A stretch of DNA of 64,000 bases from WVYX01 sp039586815. GTDB taxonomy: Bacteria; Gemmatimonadota; Gemmatimonadetes; Gemmatimonadales; GWC2-71-9. A program made the position numbers and the translations under genes. The notes under the pieces are model-generated. The model was given only the letters and a program-made list of their open reading frames with translations, had not been told where the DNA came from and did no database searches. Location of the stretch: contig JBDHJR010000013.1 in NCBI GenBank assembly GCA_039586815.1, positions 1 through 64,000 of the forward strand, written 5' to 3'. Of the stretch, positions 25,633 through 35,468 are shown piece after piece; position 1 is the stretch's first letter; every line of letters begins with the position of its first letter.

Positions 25633-26592
25633 ATGAGAACCGTACCCCAGACCACCCACTTGCGATCCCGCCGCCGGCTCACACCGGCCACGACCGCCCT
25701 GCTCCAGCTCGCCCTTGGTGCGGCGCTCATCAGCTTTTCTCCGGTGCTGGTGAACGTGGCGCACGTGGGACCCACCGTATCGGGGTTCTACAGGCTGCTG
25801 TTCGGCGGGCTGGCGCTGGCGTTGATTGTGCTGCTGCGGGGCGAGCGGCTGTGGGCGGGGCGGCGCCACATGGCCGTGGCGGTCATCGCCGGCGCGGTGC
25901 TCGCCGTGGACCTGGCGGTGTGGCACCGCAGCATCCTGCTGATCGGACCGGGGCTCGCCACCATCTTGGGCAACTTCCAGGTGTTCTTCCTCGGTGCGTA
26001 CGGCGTGCTGGTGTTGCACGAGCATCCCAGCGTGCGGCTCAAGACGGCCGTCCCGCTCGCCGTGCTCGGGTTGTTTCTGATATTCGGGCTGGACTGGAGT
26101 GGCTTGCAGCCCGGCTACCGGCTGGGGCTCCTGCTCGGGGTGCTCACCGGGCTGTTCTACGCGAGCTACATCCTCTCCCTGCGGTGGGCGCAGTCGGCGC
26201 CGGGCGCTCCAAGTGCGATGGTGACGGTGGCGCTGCTTTGCCTCGTGGGGTCGGTGTTCGCTGCGGGTGCCGTGCAGATCGAGGGCGAGAGCTTCCGCAT
26301 CCCGGACGCGTGGAGCTGGGGTGTCCTCATTGCCTACGGGCTGATTCCCCAGGTGGCGGGTTGGGTGCTCATCTCCCGTGCGCTGCCGCAGGTCGAGGCC
26401 TCGCGCGCGGGTCTGGTACTGCTGCTGCAGCCGGCCCTTGCGTTCGTGTGGGACCTGCTGCTGTTCCGCCGGCCCACCACGGCGGTGGAGCTGCTCGGCG
26501 CGGCTCTCACACTCTGCGCGATCTACCTGGGCGCCACCGGCCGGCGACCGGTCAGCAACACTCCCCCTCCGGACCGCAGCACGCATAACTGA
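25633..26592 (+). CDS. EamA/DMT-family permease
   Basis: 319 residues with ten predicted membrane helices in two five-helix EamA halves (about 25-150 and 165-310). Typical phrases are SFSPVLVNVAHVGPT at the start of half one and the conserved GLIPQVAGWVLIS and LLQPALAFVWDLLLF in half two. Drug/metabolite transporters of this group export amino acids or metabolites; the substrate cannot be told. ATG 25633 is preferred because upstream residues in the frame overlap the divergent lipoprotein promoter. The 3' end overlaps the convergent radical SAM-ArsM gene by 41 bases. Confidence 0.82.
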   Translation: MRTVPQTTHLRSRRRLTPATTALLQLALGAALISFSPVLVNVAHVGPTVSGFYRLLFGGLALALIVLLRGERLWAGRRHMAVAVIAGAVLAVDLAVWHRSILLIGPGLATILGNFQVFFLGAYGVLVLHEHPSVRLKTAVPLAVLGLFLIFGLDWSGLQPGYRLGLLLGVLTGLFYASYILSLRWAQSAPGAPSAMVTVALLCLVGSVFAAGAVQIEGESFRIPDAWSWGVLIAYGLIPQVAGWVLISRALPQVEASRAGLVLLLQPALAFVWDLLLFRRPTTAVELLGAALTLCAIYLGATGRRPVSNTPPPDRSTHN

Positions 26593-29029
26593 CGTACTGC
26601 TCGCCCGGCTGAAGCACCGCGAACATCCCGTCGTAGGGTGCGCGGCTCAGCTTCGCCACGGTGTCGGTACACACCTCGTAGGGCTCGTTGCGCGGGAATA
26701 GGTGGCCTTCCTCGTCCACGAAGGCCTTGCCGGGGCCGAGGTACACGGCGCGGTGGCCCTTGTGCACGCATCCGTCGCGCTTCTCGAACTTGAAGCCCTG
26801 CACGGTGACGGAGTGGAACGGGTAGCCCTCCACCTCTTTCCAGTAGGTGCGCTTTAGTACGCTCAGGCCGTAGAAGCCCGCCCGCTCGAGCTGCGCCAGG
26901 AACTCCTCCTGAGTCAGCGCGCCCACCAAACACTCGCCCCACAGCTGTGGGTTCACCTTGAGGTGTGGTGGCACCTCGTGCTCGCTCACGATGTCGGAGA
27001 TCATGATCCGGCCGTGGTCCTTCAATACGCGCCACATCTCCTCGAACACGCGCGGCTTATCGGGTGACAGGTTGACCACGCAGTTGGAGGTCACGAGGTC
27101 CACGGAGCGGTCCTCGATGGGGATCTCCTCGAGGAAGCCGTGGCGGAACTCCACTGCGTCGTAGCCCAGGGACGCCGCGACCTTGGACTGGTTCTCACGC
27201 GCCACGGCGAGCATGCGGTCGGTCATGTCCACGCCGATCGCCTTCCCCTCGGGACCAACCAGCTTGGCCGCGATGAACACGTCGATCCCGGCGCCGCTGC
27301 CCAGGTCCAGTACGGTCTCGCCCGACTTGATTGCGGCGCTCGCCATCGGTGAGCCGCAGCCGTAGAATCGGTCCAGCACATCCTGCGGGATGTGGTCTAT
27401 CGCTGCGTCATCGTACTTCGTGGGGCAGCACAACTCGGCCTGTGGACGCTCGGCGGCTTCGCCGTAGAACTCGCGCATCTTGGCCCGCGGCTTGTCCACG
27501 TCGAACGAGAGCACGCAATTGGAGTGCAGTGTGAGCACGGGGCGCTCAGCCATGGCGCCGTCGGCAGTGCCGCATGCGATGGCACCCTCCCCCATGGCGT
27601 GCAGCACCAGCGGGGCGTCGTAGCCCGACCGCGAGTTGCGGCGTGCGAGCTTCTCCCTGCCCAGCGAGGTCATCGCGTGCCGTATGAGGCGCACCGTGAT
27701 CGGGTAGTAGGGATCGTGTCCCAGTGGATCGCCCGTGGACCAGAACGCATGCTCCCAGTCGCCGCCCCCCGTGAAGAAGCGATACGGGTCGCGCTCGACC
27801 TGCGGCATCCGTGCCACGCTCGCATCCCGCAGCCGCCTGATGACCGGGGACTTCTCCAGGATTTCTTCCAAGTCCTGTTGCAGCGCATCTCCGCAAAGCA
27901 GGTACGGCTCGTTCACCAGGGCGGCGGTGGGGTAGACCTTGCCGTCGACGTACACGCCCACCGAGTCCCATCCGCCGTTGCCGCGGTCGTATTTTACGCC
28001 GGGGACGCCGTTCACCCGCCGCTTCACCGCTTCCAGGTTGTCGAGGCTCACGCCCAGTGACCCGGAGGCCTCAACGGTGCGCATCACGGCGTCGATCATC
28101 GGCTCGATGTCGGGGAAGAACCCGTTGCCGCTCACCGCGGCGCGACCGCGCTTGTGCGCCCACATCAGGTGCTGGCTCCTGGCTCCAACCGACCGCACGA
28201 GCTGCGGGAAGAGCGGAAGCTCCTCCAGGTTTTCCTCGGCGACCACTGTTGAGAGGGAGACCTCGAAGCCGCGCTCACCGAGCAGACGTGCTCCGTCCAG
28301 CGCCTTGGCAAAGGTCCCCGCACCGCGGATGCGGTCGTTCGTCTCGGACTGTGCGCCGTCCACCGACACCTGGAAGCGCACTCGTGCGGGATCAATCGTG
28401 GCAAGTCCTTGCTCGACGCGGCCCTGCAACACGGTGGCGTTGGTGAGGACGATGACCTCCAGCCCGTGCCCGTCGGTTGCGTGCCTGATGAGGTCGAAGA
28501 CGTCGCGCCGTACGAACGGCTCGCCGCCCGTGAGGTAGAGCCGCTCCAGCCCCAGCTCCGCAGCTCGATCCACCAGATCCCGCAGGTGCTCGTAGGGAAG
28601 TCCCGGCTCCTTTCCCGGTCCGGACAGCACGAGACAGTGGGAGCATTCCAGGTTGCAGGCGTTGTTGATCTGGATCCACAGCTCCTTCAGTCCCTCGGGA
28701 GCTGTGAGCGCCGCGCGGCCCGGATAGGGGTCGGTGCCGAACGGTTGCCCTGCTACCATGCCCGCCCGGCTCAGGGCAGTGAGGAAGTCGTGCACGTGCA
28801 CCCAGGCCTTGCCGGCCTCGAGAGCGTGGCGTGCGGCGTAGTGGGCCACCATTCCGTCCAGCGTGCCCGAACCGCTGGACTGCCTGATCGCGTCGAGCAG
28901 CTCTCGGCCCCGCCGGTCAACGGCTACCCAGTTGGGGGCCTGCGGGTCAACGGCGTACGAGATGCCGTCCTCCTCGAAGTAGTGGAGGTCCGGCACGTGC
29001 AGCGGCGTGCGTTGGTCGAGCGTGATCAT
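26552..29029 (-). CDS. Radical SAM protein fused to ArsM-like arsenite methyltransferase
   Basis: 825 residues. Residues 10-95 resemble a PqqD-like peptide/substrate-binding fold. Residues 115-330 are a radical SAM domain with C-x3-C-x2-C (C125, C129, C132) and GGEPF. A degenerate SPASM-like region follows (about 350-400). Residues about 530-825 are a SAM methyltransferase with the arsenite-methyltransferase cysteine signature: ELCCP, RFYGCGSP, SNCVVNLSP and WGECLVGAL, plus the VLDLGSGAGID loop. The chain ends in a Cys-rich CC..ECC tail. ArsM adds methyl groups to As(III); known ArsS and ArsL radical SAM proteins act next to ArsM in organoarsenical synthesis. This order in one chain suggests an arsenic- or other metalloid-containing product. 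Substrate is inference. Confidence 0.85.
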   Translation of the reverse strand: MITLDQRTPLHVPDLHYFEEDGISYAVDPQAPNWVAVDRRGRELLDAIRQSSGSGTLDGMVAHYAARHALEAGKAWVHVHDFLTALSRAGMVAGQPFGTDPYPGRAALTAPEGLKELWIQINNACNLECSHCLVLSGPGKEPGLPYEHLRDLVDRAAELGLERLYLTGGEPFVRRDVFDLIRHATDGHGLEVIVLTNATVLQGRVEQGLATIDPARVRFQVSVDGAQSETNDRIRGAGTFAKALDGARLLGERGFEVSLSTVVAEENLEELPLFPQLVRSVGARSQHLMWAHKRGRAAVSGNGFFPDIEPMIDAVMRTVEASGSLGVSLDNLEAVKRRVNGVPGVKYDRGNGGWDSVGVYVDGKVYPTAALVNEPYLLCGDALQQDLEEILEKSPVIRRLRDASVARMPQVERDPYRFFTGGGDWEHAFWSTGDPLGHDPYYPITVRLIRHAMTSLGREKLARRNSRSGYDAPLVLHAMGEGAIACGTADGAMAERPVLTLHSNCVLSFDVDKPRAKMREFYGEAAERPQAELCCPTKYDDAAIDHIPQDVLDRFYGCGSPMASAAIKSGETVLDLGSGAGIDVFIAAKLVGPEGKAIGVDMTDRMLAVARENQSKVAASLGYDAVEFRHGFLEEIPIEDRSVDLVTSNCVVNLSPDKPRVFEEMWRVLKDHGRIMISDIVSEHEVPPHLKVNPQLWGECLVGALTQEEFLAQLERAGFYGLSVLKRTYWKEVEGYPFHSVTVQGFKFEKRDGCVHKGHRAVYLGPGKAFVDEEGHLFPRNEPYEVCTDTVAKLSRAPYDGMFAVLQPGEQYVSYACCGPEGECC

Positions 29030-29094
29030 GGTCTTTCTCTGTGGTTGTACTGGTCGAGAACCGCACCGGAGGAGACGCGGTTCCCCGGTGACGC

Positions 29095-29670
29095 CTAGTC
29101 TTCAGCCGGCCTCGGCGACGCTTCCATGCGGTACCGTAGCACGGTCCACACGATCACCGCCAGCGCCAGAGCTCCGATGACGATACCGAGCCCGGGATTG
29201 CTGCGGTACAGGGCACCGAGCCCGCTGCCCGAGATCGTGAACACGATTGCACCTGGCACGATCCCCAGCGCGGTGGTCCAACAGAAGGTCCAGCGCCGGA
29301 TTGGCGTGAAGCCGGCCGCCCAGTTCACCAGGGTAAATGCCACAGTGGGAATGAGCCGCAGGGTGAGGAGCCCCGGCCATCCCGCCGAGCACACCGCGCG
29401 GTCCGCCTTCGCCAGCGCCTGGGGCGACACTACCCGCTGAGCCAGCGGCCGCCCGAAGCGCCGGGCCAGCTCGAAGCTCACGACGGCGCCGATCAACGCC
29501 CCGCTCCATGTGATGCCCACGCCCGCTGCGGCGCCGAAGATCATCCCGTTCAGCATGGCGGGGATCTCCGCCGGGATGGGGAGAATCGCCACCACGATCA
29601 TGAACAGCGGTGCCAGGAGGTACATCCAGTCTCCCGACTGCTCTATGAACTGGGTTATGGCGTCGAGCAT
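29095..29670 (-). CDS. TVP38/TMEM64-type VTT-domain membrane protein
   Basis: 191 residues with five to six hydrophobic helices. The VTT/SNARE-associated signature is visible as PIPAEIPAMLNGMIFGAAAG, a FELARRFGRPLA loop and a re-entrant LTLRLIPTVAFTLVNWAAG helix followed by FTISGSGLG. DedA/TVP38 proteins act in membrane lipid transport and envelope stress. It lies 65 bases downstream of the radical SAM-ArsM gene's start, on the same strand, so it is transcribed before that gene and may form a unit with it; VTT proteins also occur beside selenium and arsenic genes. That link is inference. Confidence 0.82.
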   Translation of the reverse strand: MLDAITQFIEQSGDWMYLLAPLFMIVVAILPIPAEIPAMLNGMIFGAAAGVGITWSGALIGAVVSFELARRFGRPLAQRVVSPQALAKADRAVCSAGWPGLLTLRLIPTVAFTLVNWAAGFTPIRRWTFCWTTALGIVPGAIVFTISGSGLGALYRSNPGLGIVIGALALAVIVWTVLRYRMEASPRPAED

Positions 29671-29720
29671 GGGTTGAAGATTCTACAGATGGCCCAGCCC
29701 GCAAGTTTCGAGCACAATGA

Positions 29721-29750
29721 AGCGGCGGGCCCTGTTCCGGACCCGCCGCT
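29721..29750 (-). terminator. Hairpin after the first DUF5916 gene
   Basis: AGCGGCGGG (29721-29729) and CCCGCCGCT (29742-29750), nine pairs with a 12-base loop, 25 bases beyond the minus-strand stop at 29775. Confidence 0.6.
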
Positions 29751-29774
29751 CGGCTGGCCGCCCCCGAGGGTAGT

Positions 29775-32471
29775 CTAGAGGCTGAGCCAGTAATTCAGCT
29801 TGATGACGAAGGTGTTCACGGCCGGGAGACGGAACATGTCCTGTATCCCCTGGCCCGGCTGGAACTGGCCGTTGTCGGTGACGTCACTGCGTCCATGCTG
29901 CCACACCACGAACAGGGTGGAGCCGGACATGTACTCCCAGCGCAGCACCACGTTGGACCGGAACGACAGATAAGTGAAGTTCGGGTCGTCCAGCACTATG
30001 TCGGCGGTGCCGCTTCCGTCCAAGTCGATCAAGACTTCGCCATCCTGCAGGGTCACCTGGTCGTCCGTGTAGTCGTAGAACCGGTCGGCGAAAGCGTCGG
30101 CTCGCGGATCGTCCACCTCGCGGTAGCCAACGTACTTCCCCGAAGATACGAACGGCTCGGCATAGACCTGGAGCGTCAGGTTGGGCCGGAAGGTGAGGTT
30201 GGCACGGATCCTCGCGGACACTGTGGTCTGGTCGAGCATGCCGAACACGTAGTGGGTTTCCCCCAGAGCATCCTGGGTGTCCAGGTACTGCCACGTGTCG
30301 TACATGCGTGACACGCCCGGTGCCAGAACGAGGCTGACGTTGGACGCCGCTTGCCAGGTGAGCGGCACCCGGACGTTGAATGACCAGACGTCGGCCTGCG
30401 GCTGGCGGAAACCCGAGGTGTTGAGCCCGATGCGCAGCGCCTTGCGGTCGTCGGTGGAGAAACCTGCCCAGCCGTTCTGGGCGGGTGGCGTCCTGAACGC
30501 CGGTCCACCACGCAGTGCGCTGTTGGACCAGCCCTCGCTGCCTACCCAGAAGCCGGCATAACCATGCCAGTAGTTCGCGAACTGAGCGCTCCCGTTCACG
30601 TTGCCGCCGATCCGCAGGCGGTTCCACCCCCAGTCCCACACCGACGACTGGTTGAAGTTGAGCCAGGCGCGCCGGATCACCTTGCCGGGATCGAGCCAGC
30701 GCCGCTGCACCCAGATGAACTGGATGGTGCGGTCGGCTTCCCGCTGGAATCCGGCGTCGTTCACCTCGAAGCCGGGCGTGCGAGTGTCCGCGCCGGTGGA
30801 GAAGCGCCAGTTGCCGCCACCGTGCTTGCCGATGACGAACTGGCCGGCGAAGCCGGTCAAGGACGTGCGGGCCGGATCGTAGGTGACGTAGTCATTGTCC
30901 GGCCGCTGGAAGTAGCGCGCCGACGAGAGCTGTGTCTCGTCTATCGCCTCCGCCGAGCCGCGCACGTGACTGCCGACGATCCACCCGTTGATGTTGTAGG
31001 TGTCGTTGCGCCAGCGGTGGCTCCAGTCGAACCCGCCGGAGTACGCGTCGCTGCGCAGCCACTGGAGATTGTCCGGCAGCTTGCGGTTCACGGCCGTTCC
31101 GAAGAACCCCACCTGTGACTGGCCGTCGCGGAAGTCACGGGCCAGGCGTGCGATCAGGTAGTTGGTGCGCGGCTCCACCACGTCGGAGTGCGAATTCCCG
31201 TCCGCGTCCACGACCGCCGCCTCCTCCTCGGCGGTGAGTGCTTCCAGGACGCCCATGGTCCATCCGTTCGCCTTGCCCGAGAGCTTGCCGGCGAACAGGA
31301 TCGTGGTCCAGTCGACGGGCTGGACGTAGCCGCCGCGGTCATCGGCATCGCCCTGGGGTCGGCGGCCGATGCGGCGCGTGTAGAACAGCTGCTCGTTGGC
31401 GCCATCCCCGTCCCCCAGCAGGATGGGGAACCGGAAGATGTCGAGTCCTTCGTTGAAGAAGGGCCGCTGCTCGGGGTAGAACGTCTCGAAGGCGCTGAGG
31501 TTCACCACCGCCGGGTCCGCCTCTACCTGCCCGAAGTCGGGGTTGACGGTGCCCGAGAGCGTCAGGTTGGAGGTCACGCCGACGTTGAAGTCCAGGCCGA
31601 CCCGCATGGTGCGGTCACGGCCGGTCTCGAAGGGATTGCCCGCCTCTGGCTCGGCCCACTCCCCGGTCGCGGCGGCGTACGGCAGAAACTCCGCCCGGCG
31701 CGGCGGCCTGATCCCGCGGATTCCGCTCAACTCGCCGAACTGCGAGACCACGCCCGACTCTTCCTGGGGCATGAGACGCCAGTGCGACTCCTCGTTGTTG
31801 CGGGCGATCATCCGGATGACCTGGAAGCCGAAGGTGTTCTCGTCGGACTTGGAGAAGCGCAGCTGGCTGAACGGTATGCGGAACTCCGCGGTCCAGCCCT
31901 CGGGGTCCACCGTGCACGCGACATCCCAAACCGCGTCCCACGTGTCGTCCTCGTTGCCGTCGTCGAACATGTACGAGTCACGCTTCACACCGGCGGGATT
32001 CACCCAGAAGATGAATCCGGTGCGCCGGTCGTGGTACGAGTCAATCGCGACAATGATCCAGTCGGATGGCGAGTACTCGTCGCGCCGCGTGAGGCGAGCC
32101 GCGATCTGGTCGGCCTGCGAGTCCAACGCCCGCACGCCCACGTAGAGGGCCGCGTCGGTGTAGAGCACCCGGATCTCGGTGCGCTCCGTTGCCGGCTCGC
32201 CCTCATTGGGGTCTCGCTGGGTGAAGTCGGAAAACACCGGGGCCGCCTGCCACGCCGCTTCGTCCAGCCTGCCGTCCAGCTTGGGAGACTCCGGCTGTGC
32301 GCGCACGGCCAGGGCGATTGCCGGCCTCGCGGCGGTCCCCGCGATGGTGGCTGCCTCGCTCGACTCCTGAGCGGTGGCGAGGGCGAGCGGCGTGCAGAGC
32401 AAGGCGGCGGCTGCCGCGGTCAGCAGCCGAAAGCCACCTGTCCTGGTTTCCAACCGTAGAGGGACGCCCAT
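29775..32471 (-). CDS. DUF5916 outer-membrane protein with CBM9-like N-terminal domain, paralogue A
   Basis: 898 residues with a signal peptide (to about 35). Residues about 55-235 form a CBM9-like carbohydrate-binding fold (KLDGRLDEAAWQAAP .. FTQRDPNEGEPATERTEIRVLY .. ALYVGVRA .. WTAEFRIPFSQLRF). The rest is DUF5916, rich in alternating strands with NPDFGQVEADPAVVNLSAFE and FYPEQRPFFNEG, ending in an aromatic-terminated beta signal (..INYWLSL-like KLNYWLSL). It is most likely a beta-barrel in the outer membrane, perhaps for glycan or peptide uptake. It is followed on the same strand (upstream in the window: 32644-35295) by a close paralogue. The 172 bases between the two (32472-32643) hold no feature I recognise. 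Confidence 0.85.
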   Translation of the reverse strand: MGVPLRLETRTGGFRLLTAAAAALLCTPLALATAQESSEAATIAGTAARPAIALAVRAQPESPKLDGRLDEAAWQAAPVFSDFTQRDPNEGEPATERTEIRVLYTDAALYVGVRALDSQADQIAARLTRRDEYSPSDWIIVAIDSYHDRRTGFIFWVNPAGVKRDSYMFDDGNEDDTWDAVWDVACTVDPEGWTAEFRIPFSQLRFSKSDENTFGFQVIRMIARNNEESHWRLMPQEESGVVSQFGELSGIRGIRPPRRAEFLPYAAATGEWAEPEAGNPFETGRDRTMRVGLDFNVGVTSNLTLSGTVNPDFGQVEADPAVVNLSAFETFYPEQRPFFNEGLDIFRFPILLGDGDGANEQLFYTRRIGRRPQGDADDRGGYVQPVDWTTILFAGKLSGKANGWTMGVLEALTAEEEAAVVDADGNSHSDVVEPRTNYLIARLARDFRDGQSQVGFFGTAVNRKLPDNLQWLRSDAYSGGFDWSHRWRNDTYNINGWIVGSHVRGSAEAIDETQLSSARYFQRPDNDYVTYDPARTSLTGFAGQFVIGKHGGGNWRFSTGADTRTPGFEVNDAGFQREADRTIQFIWVQRRWLDPGKVIRRAWLNFNQSSVWDWGWNRLRIGGNVNGSAQFANYWHGYAGFWVGSEGWSNSALRGGPAFRTPPAQNGWAGFSTDDRKALRIGLNTSGFRQPQADVWSFNVRVPLTWQAASNVSLVLAPGVSRMYDTWQYLDTQDALGETHYVFGMLDQTTVSARIRANLTFRPNLTLQVYAEPFVSSGKYVGYREVDDPRADAFADRFYDYTDDQVTLQDGEVLIDLDGSGTADIVLDDPNFTYLSFRSNVVLRWEYMSGSTLFVVWQHGRSDVTDNGQFQPGQGIQDMFRLPAVNTFVIKLNYWLSL

Positions 32472-32643
32472 GCTCGTCGCTCCAGGAGCAATGCCGCCGG
32501 AGTGTCTCTCTTTGCACTACGACGAGTGGTGCAGGAGGTTTCGCCTTGTTAGACGGGTTGAAGGTGGCAGAAGGTTGCAGCGGAAGGTGTGCGGAGATTC
32601 CCCAAAAAGCGAGGCCTTCACTCCCGTATGGACGCGGTGCGGG

Positions 32644-35295
32644 CTAGAGGCTCAGCCAGTAGTTGATCTTGACCAGCAGCGTGTTGGCGGAAGGCGAGTG
32701 CCACAGCTCGTCGAGCTGCGAGCCGAGCTTGAATGAACCATCGTCCTCGAAGCCGCTGCGCCCGTGCTGCCAAACCAGGTAGAACGTCGAGCCCAGCATG
32801 TACTCCCAGCGCAGCACCACGTTGGAGCGGAACGAAAGCACCGTGAAGTTGGGGTTGCCGATGAAGATGTCGGCGCTGCCGTCGCGATCGAGGTCCACCT
32901 CGGTGTTGCCGTTGCCGTCAGTGGTCAGCTGGTCGTCGGTGTAGACGAAGAACCGGTCGTCGAAGCTCGCGCCCCGGGGGTCATCCACTTGCTTGTAGTT
33001 GCTGTAGGCCCCGGCCGACACGAAGGGCTCCGCATAGACCTGGAGCGAGAGCGTGGGCGTGAAGGTGAGGTTCGCCCGGAAGGTCATGCTCACTGTAGTC
33101 TGCTCGATCTCGCCGAACACATACTGCGCCGACCCCAGCGCCTCGTCGGTCTGGAGATACTGCCAACTGTTGTAGCGGCGTGAGAGCCGGGGCGCCAGCA
33201 TGAAATCCATGTTGCTGGCGAGGCGCCATGAGGCGCCGGTCTCGAGCCCCCACCACCAGGAGCCGCCCTGGTCCTCGCGGCCGAACCAGCCACCCAGCTC
33301 TCCGCTGACGGTCTTGCGCCGGTCGGTCCTCAGTCCCCACCAGCTGTTGGTCTCGGCGGGCGTGATGAAGCCGGGCCCGCCGCGCAGCGCCGTGCTGGAA
33401 AGCCCTCCGGTCTGGCGTCCCATCCCGCCGTAGCCGCCCCAGTAGTTCGAGAACGTCCAGTTGAAGTTGAAGTTGCCGCCGCCGTTCACGTGGTCCCAGC
33501 CGTAATTCCACACCGACCACTGGTTGAAGTTGAGGAAGAAGCGGCGGAATACCTTGCCCGGCTCCTGCCAGCGCCGCTGCACCCAGATCCACTGGTTGTG
33601 GTAGTCCGCGTTTTGCTGGAAGCCGACGTCGTTCACCTCGAAGCCGGGCGAGCGCGTCGAGATGCCGGTCGCGCCGCGCCAATCGCCGGACCGCTTCTGG
33701 AACGTCACGTCCCCGGCGATGCCGCCGAGCGTGGTGCGGTTCGGATCGTAGGTCACGTAGTCGTTGTCGGGCCGCTGGAAGTAGCGGGCCGAGGACTGCT
33801 GCGTGATGTCGATCGCGTCGGTGCTGCCGCGCACGTGGCTCCCCGCGACGAACCCGCTGATCGAGTAACGGTCGCTCGAGAAGCGGTGGTTCACGTCCAA
33901 TCCGGCCGTGTATGCGTCGCTCCGGAGCCAGTCGAGGTTGTCCGTCAGCGCCCGGTGCATCCCTGTGCCGAACAGGCCGACCTGGGTCTTGCCGTTGCGG
34001 AAATCGCGTGCGACGCGGGCCACGCCGTACCAGGTGCGAGGCTCCACCGGGTCATGGAACTCGTTGCCCAGGCTGTCGACGGCACGTGCCTTCTCCTCCG
34101 CCGTGAGCGCACCGGTGAACCCGAGCGTCCAGCCGTCGGACGTTTTGCCGGTCAGCTTCGCTGCACCCAGGATCGTGGTCTGCTGGACGGTTTCCGCGTA
34201 GCCTCCCCGCGGGTCGGCACCACCCTGCGGCCGGCGCCCGATGCGCCTGGTGTAGAACGCCTGGCCGTCACCCAGGTCGAACTGGAACATGTCCAGCCCC
34301 TCGAGGAAGAACGGACGTCTCTCGGGGAAGAACGTCTCGAACGCCGAGAGGTTCACCACTGCGGGGTCTGCCTCGACCTGTCCGAAGTCGGGATTGACGG
34401 TGCCCTGCAGCGTGAAGTTGGACGTCAGGCCCACGGTGAAGTCCGCGCCTGCCGCCACACTCTGGTCCCGGCCAGTGAGGAAGGGGTTGCCATCCTCGCC
34501 GGGCGCGCGGGTGCCGGTGGCCGACACGTAGGGTAGCACCTCGATGCGGCGTGGCGGCTCCACTCCCTGGAGCCCCACCAGGTCGCCGAACTGCGACACC
34601 ATGCCCGACTGGTCCTTCGGCGGCATGCGCCAGTACTGCTCCTCGTTCAGCCGGTTGATGCGGCGGTACACGTTGAACCCGAACTGCTCCTGGTTGGCGG
34701 AGAAGCGTAGCTGGCTGAAGGGGATGCGGAACTCCGCGGTCCATCCCTCGGAATCGCGTGAGGTGGCGACGTCCCATACCGCGTTCCAGGAATCGTCGTC
34801 GTTGTTGTCGTTGAACATGTAGATGTCGCGCTTCACCCCGGCGGCGTTCACCATGAAGTAGAACGCGGTGCGCCGGTCGTAGTACGAGTCGATCATCACC
34901 CCGATCCAATCGGAGGGCGACCAGTCGTCACGCCGGGTGAGACGCCCGCTGATCTCGTAGGCCCTGGAGTCGTACGCCCGCACGCCCACGTACAGGGCGT
35001 CGTTGGTGTAGAGCACCCGCGCCTCAGTGCGCTCCGTGCCGGGCTCTCCCTCGTCGGGGTCGCGCTGTGTGAAGTCGGAGATCATCGGCGCGGTCCGCCA
35101 CGCCTCGTCGTCCAATCGGCCGTCGAGCTGTGGCGCCCCCGGGGCTGCGCGCATGGCCATGGCTGCCGTCGGGGGATTCACGCGGGCGGTGGCGGCTTCA
35201 GACCCGTTCTGGGCGGCAGCGGGAGCGGCCAACCCTGCGGTGAGCAGCAGGGCGGCACAGGCTGCCTGTAGGGATTTCGGGTTGGAACAGAGCAT
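32644..35295 (-). CDS. DUF5916 outer-membrane protein, paralogue B
   Basis: 883 residues from ATG 35295; the frame begins two codons earlier with TTG. Signal peptide ends at APAAAQN. Domain order equals that of paralogue A: CBM9-like fold (about 45-225, QLDGRLDDEAWRTAP) and DUF5916 barrel, with the same NPDFGQVEADPAVVNLSAFE and closing KINYWLSL motif. The two differ most in the central barrel (residues about 640-720), where this copy has a Trp/Gly-rich insert (WGGYGGMGRQTGG, GGSWWWGLETG). Tandem duplication followed by divergence is likely. The 173 bases upstream separate it from divergent gpmA. Confidence 0.85.
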   Translation of the reverse strand: MLCSNPKSLQAACAALLLTAGLAAPAAAQNGSEAATARVNPPTAAMAMRAAPGAPQLDGRLDDEAWRTAPMISDFTQRDPDEGEPGTERTEARVLYTNDALYVGVRAYDSRAYEISGRLTRRDDWSPSDWIGVMIDSYYDRRTAFYFMVNAAGVKRDIYMFNDNNDDDSWNAVWDVATSRDSEGWTAEFRIPFSQLRFSANQEQFGFNVYRRINRLNEEQYWRMPPKDQSGMVSQFGDLVGLQGVEPPRRIEVLPYVSATGTRAPGEDGNPFLTGRDQSVAAGADFTVGLTSNFTLQGTVNPDFGQVEADPAVVNLSAFETFFPERRPFFLEGLDMFQFDLGDGQAFYTRRIGRRPQGGADPRGGYAETVQQTTILGAAKLTGKTSDGWTLGFTGALTAEEKARAVDSLGNEFHDPVEPRTWYGVARVARDFRNGKTQVGLFGTGMHRALTDNLDWLRSDAYTAGLDVNHRFSSDRYSISGFVAGSHVRGSTDAIDITQQSSARYFQRPDNDYVTYDPNRTTLGGIAGDVTFQKRSGDWRGATGISTRSPGFEVNDVGFQQNADYHNQWIWVQRRWQEPGKVFRRFFLNFNQWSVWNYGWDHVNGGGNFNFNWTFSNYWGGYGGMGRQTGGLSSTALRGGPGFITPAETNSWWGLRTDRRKTVSGELGGWFGREDQGGSWWWGLETGASWRLASNMDFMLAPRLSRRYNSWQYLQTDEALGSAQYVFGEIEQTTVSMTFRANLTFTPTLSLQVYAEPFVSAGAYSNYKQVDDPRGASFDDRFFVYTDDQLTTDGNGNTEVDLDRDGSADIFIGNPNFTVLSFRSNVVLRWEYMLGSTFYLVWQHGRSGFEDDGSFKLGSQLDELWHSPSANTLLVKINYWLSL

Positions 35296-35468
35296 CGCCA
35301 ATGCGCGTAACCTTCCAAAATGCGACAGGACCGCTCGGGCTTCCCGTACTCACTAAGACGAGTCGAGTCGCGGAAAGGTTGCAGAGGTTCGCGGGTAATG
35401 GGGCCGTTGCCGCGGCGGCGCTCGTAAGCTACGTTAGGTCAACACCTTATGAACTGGGGCCGCCGACC

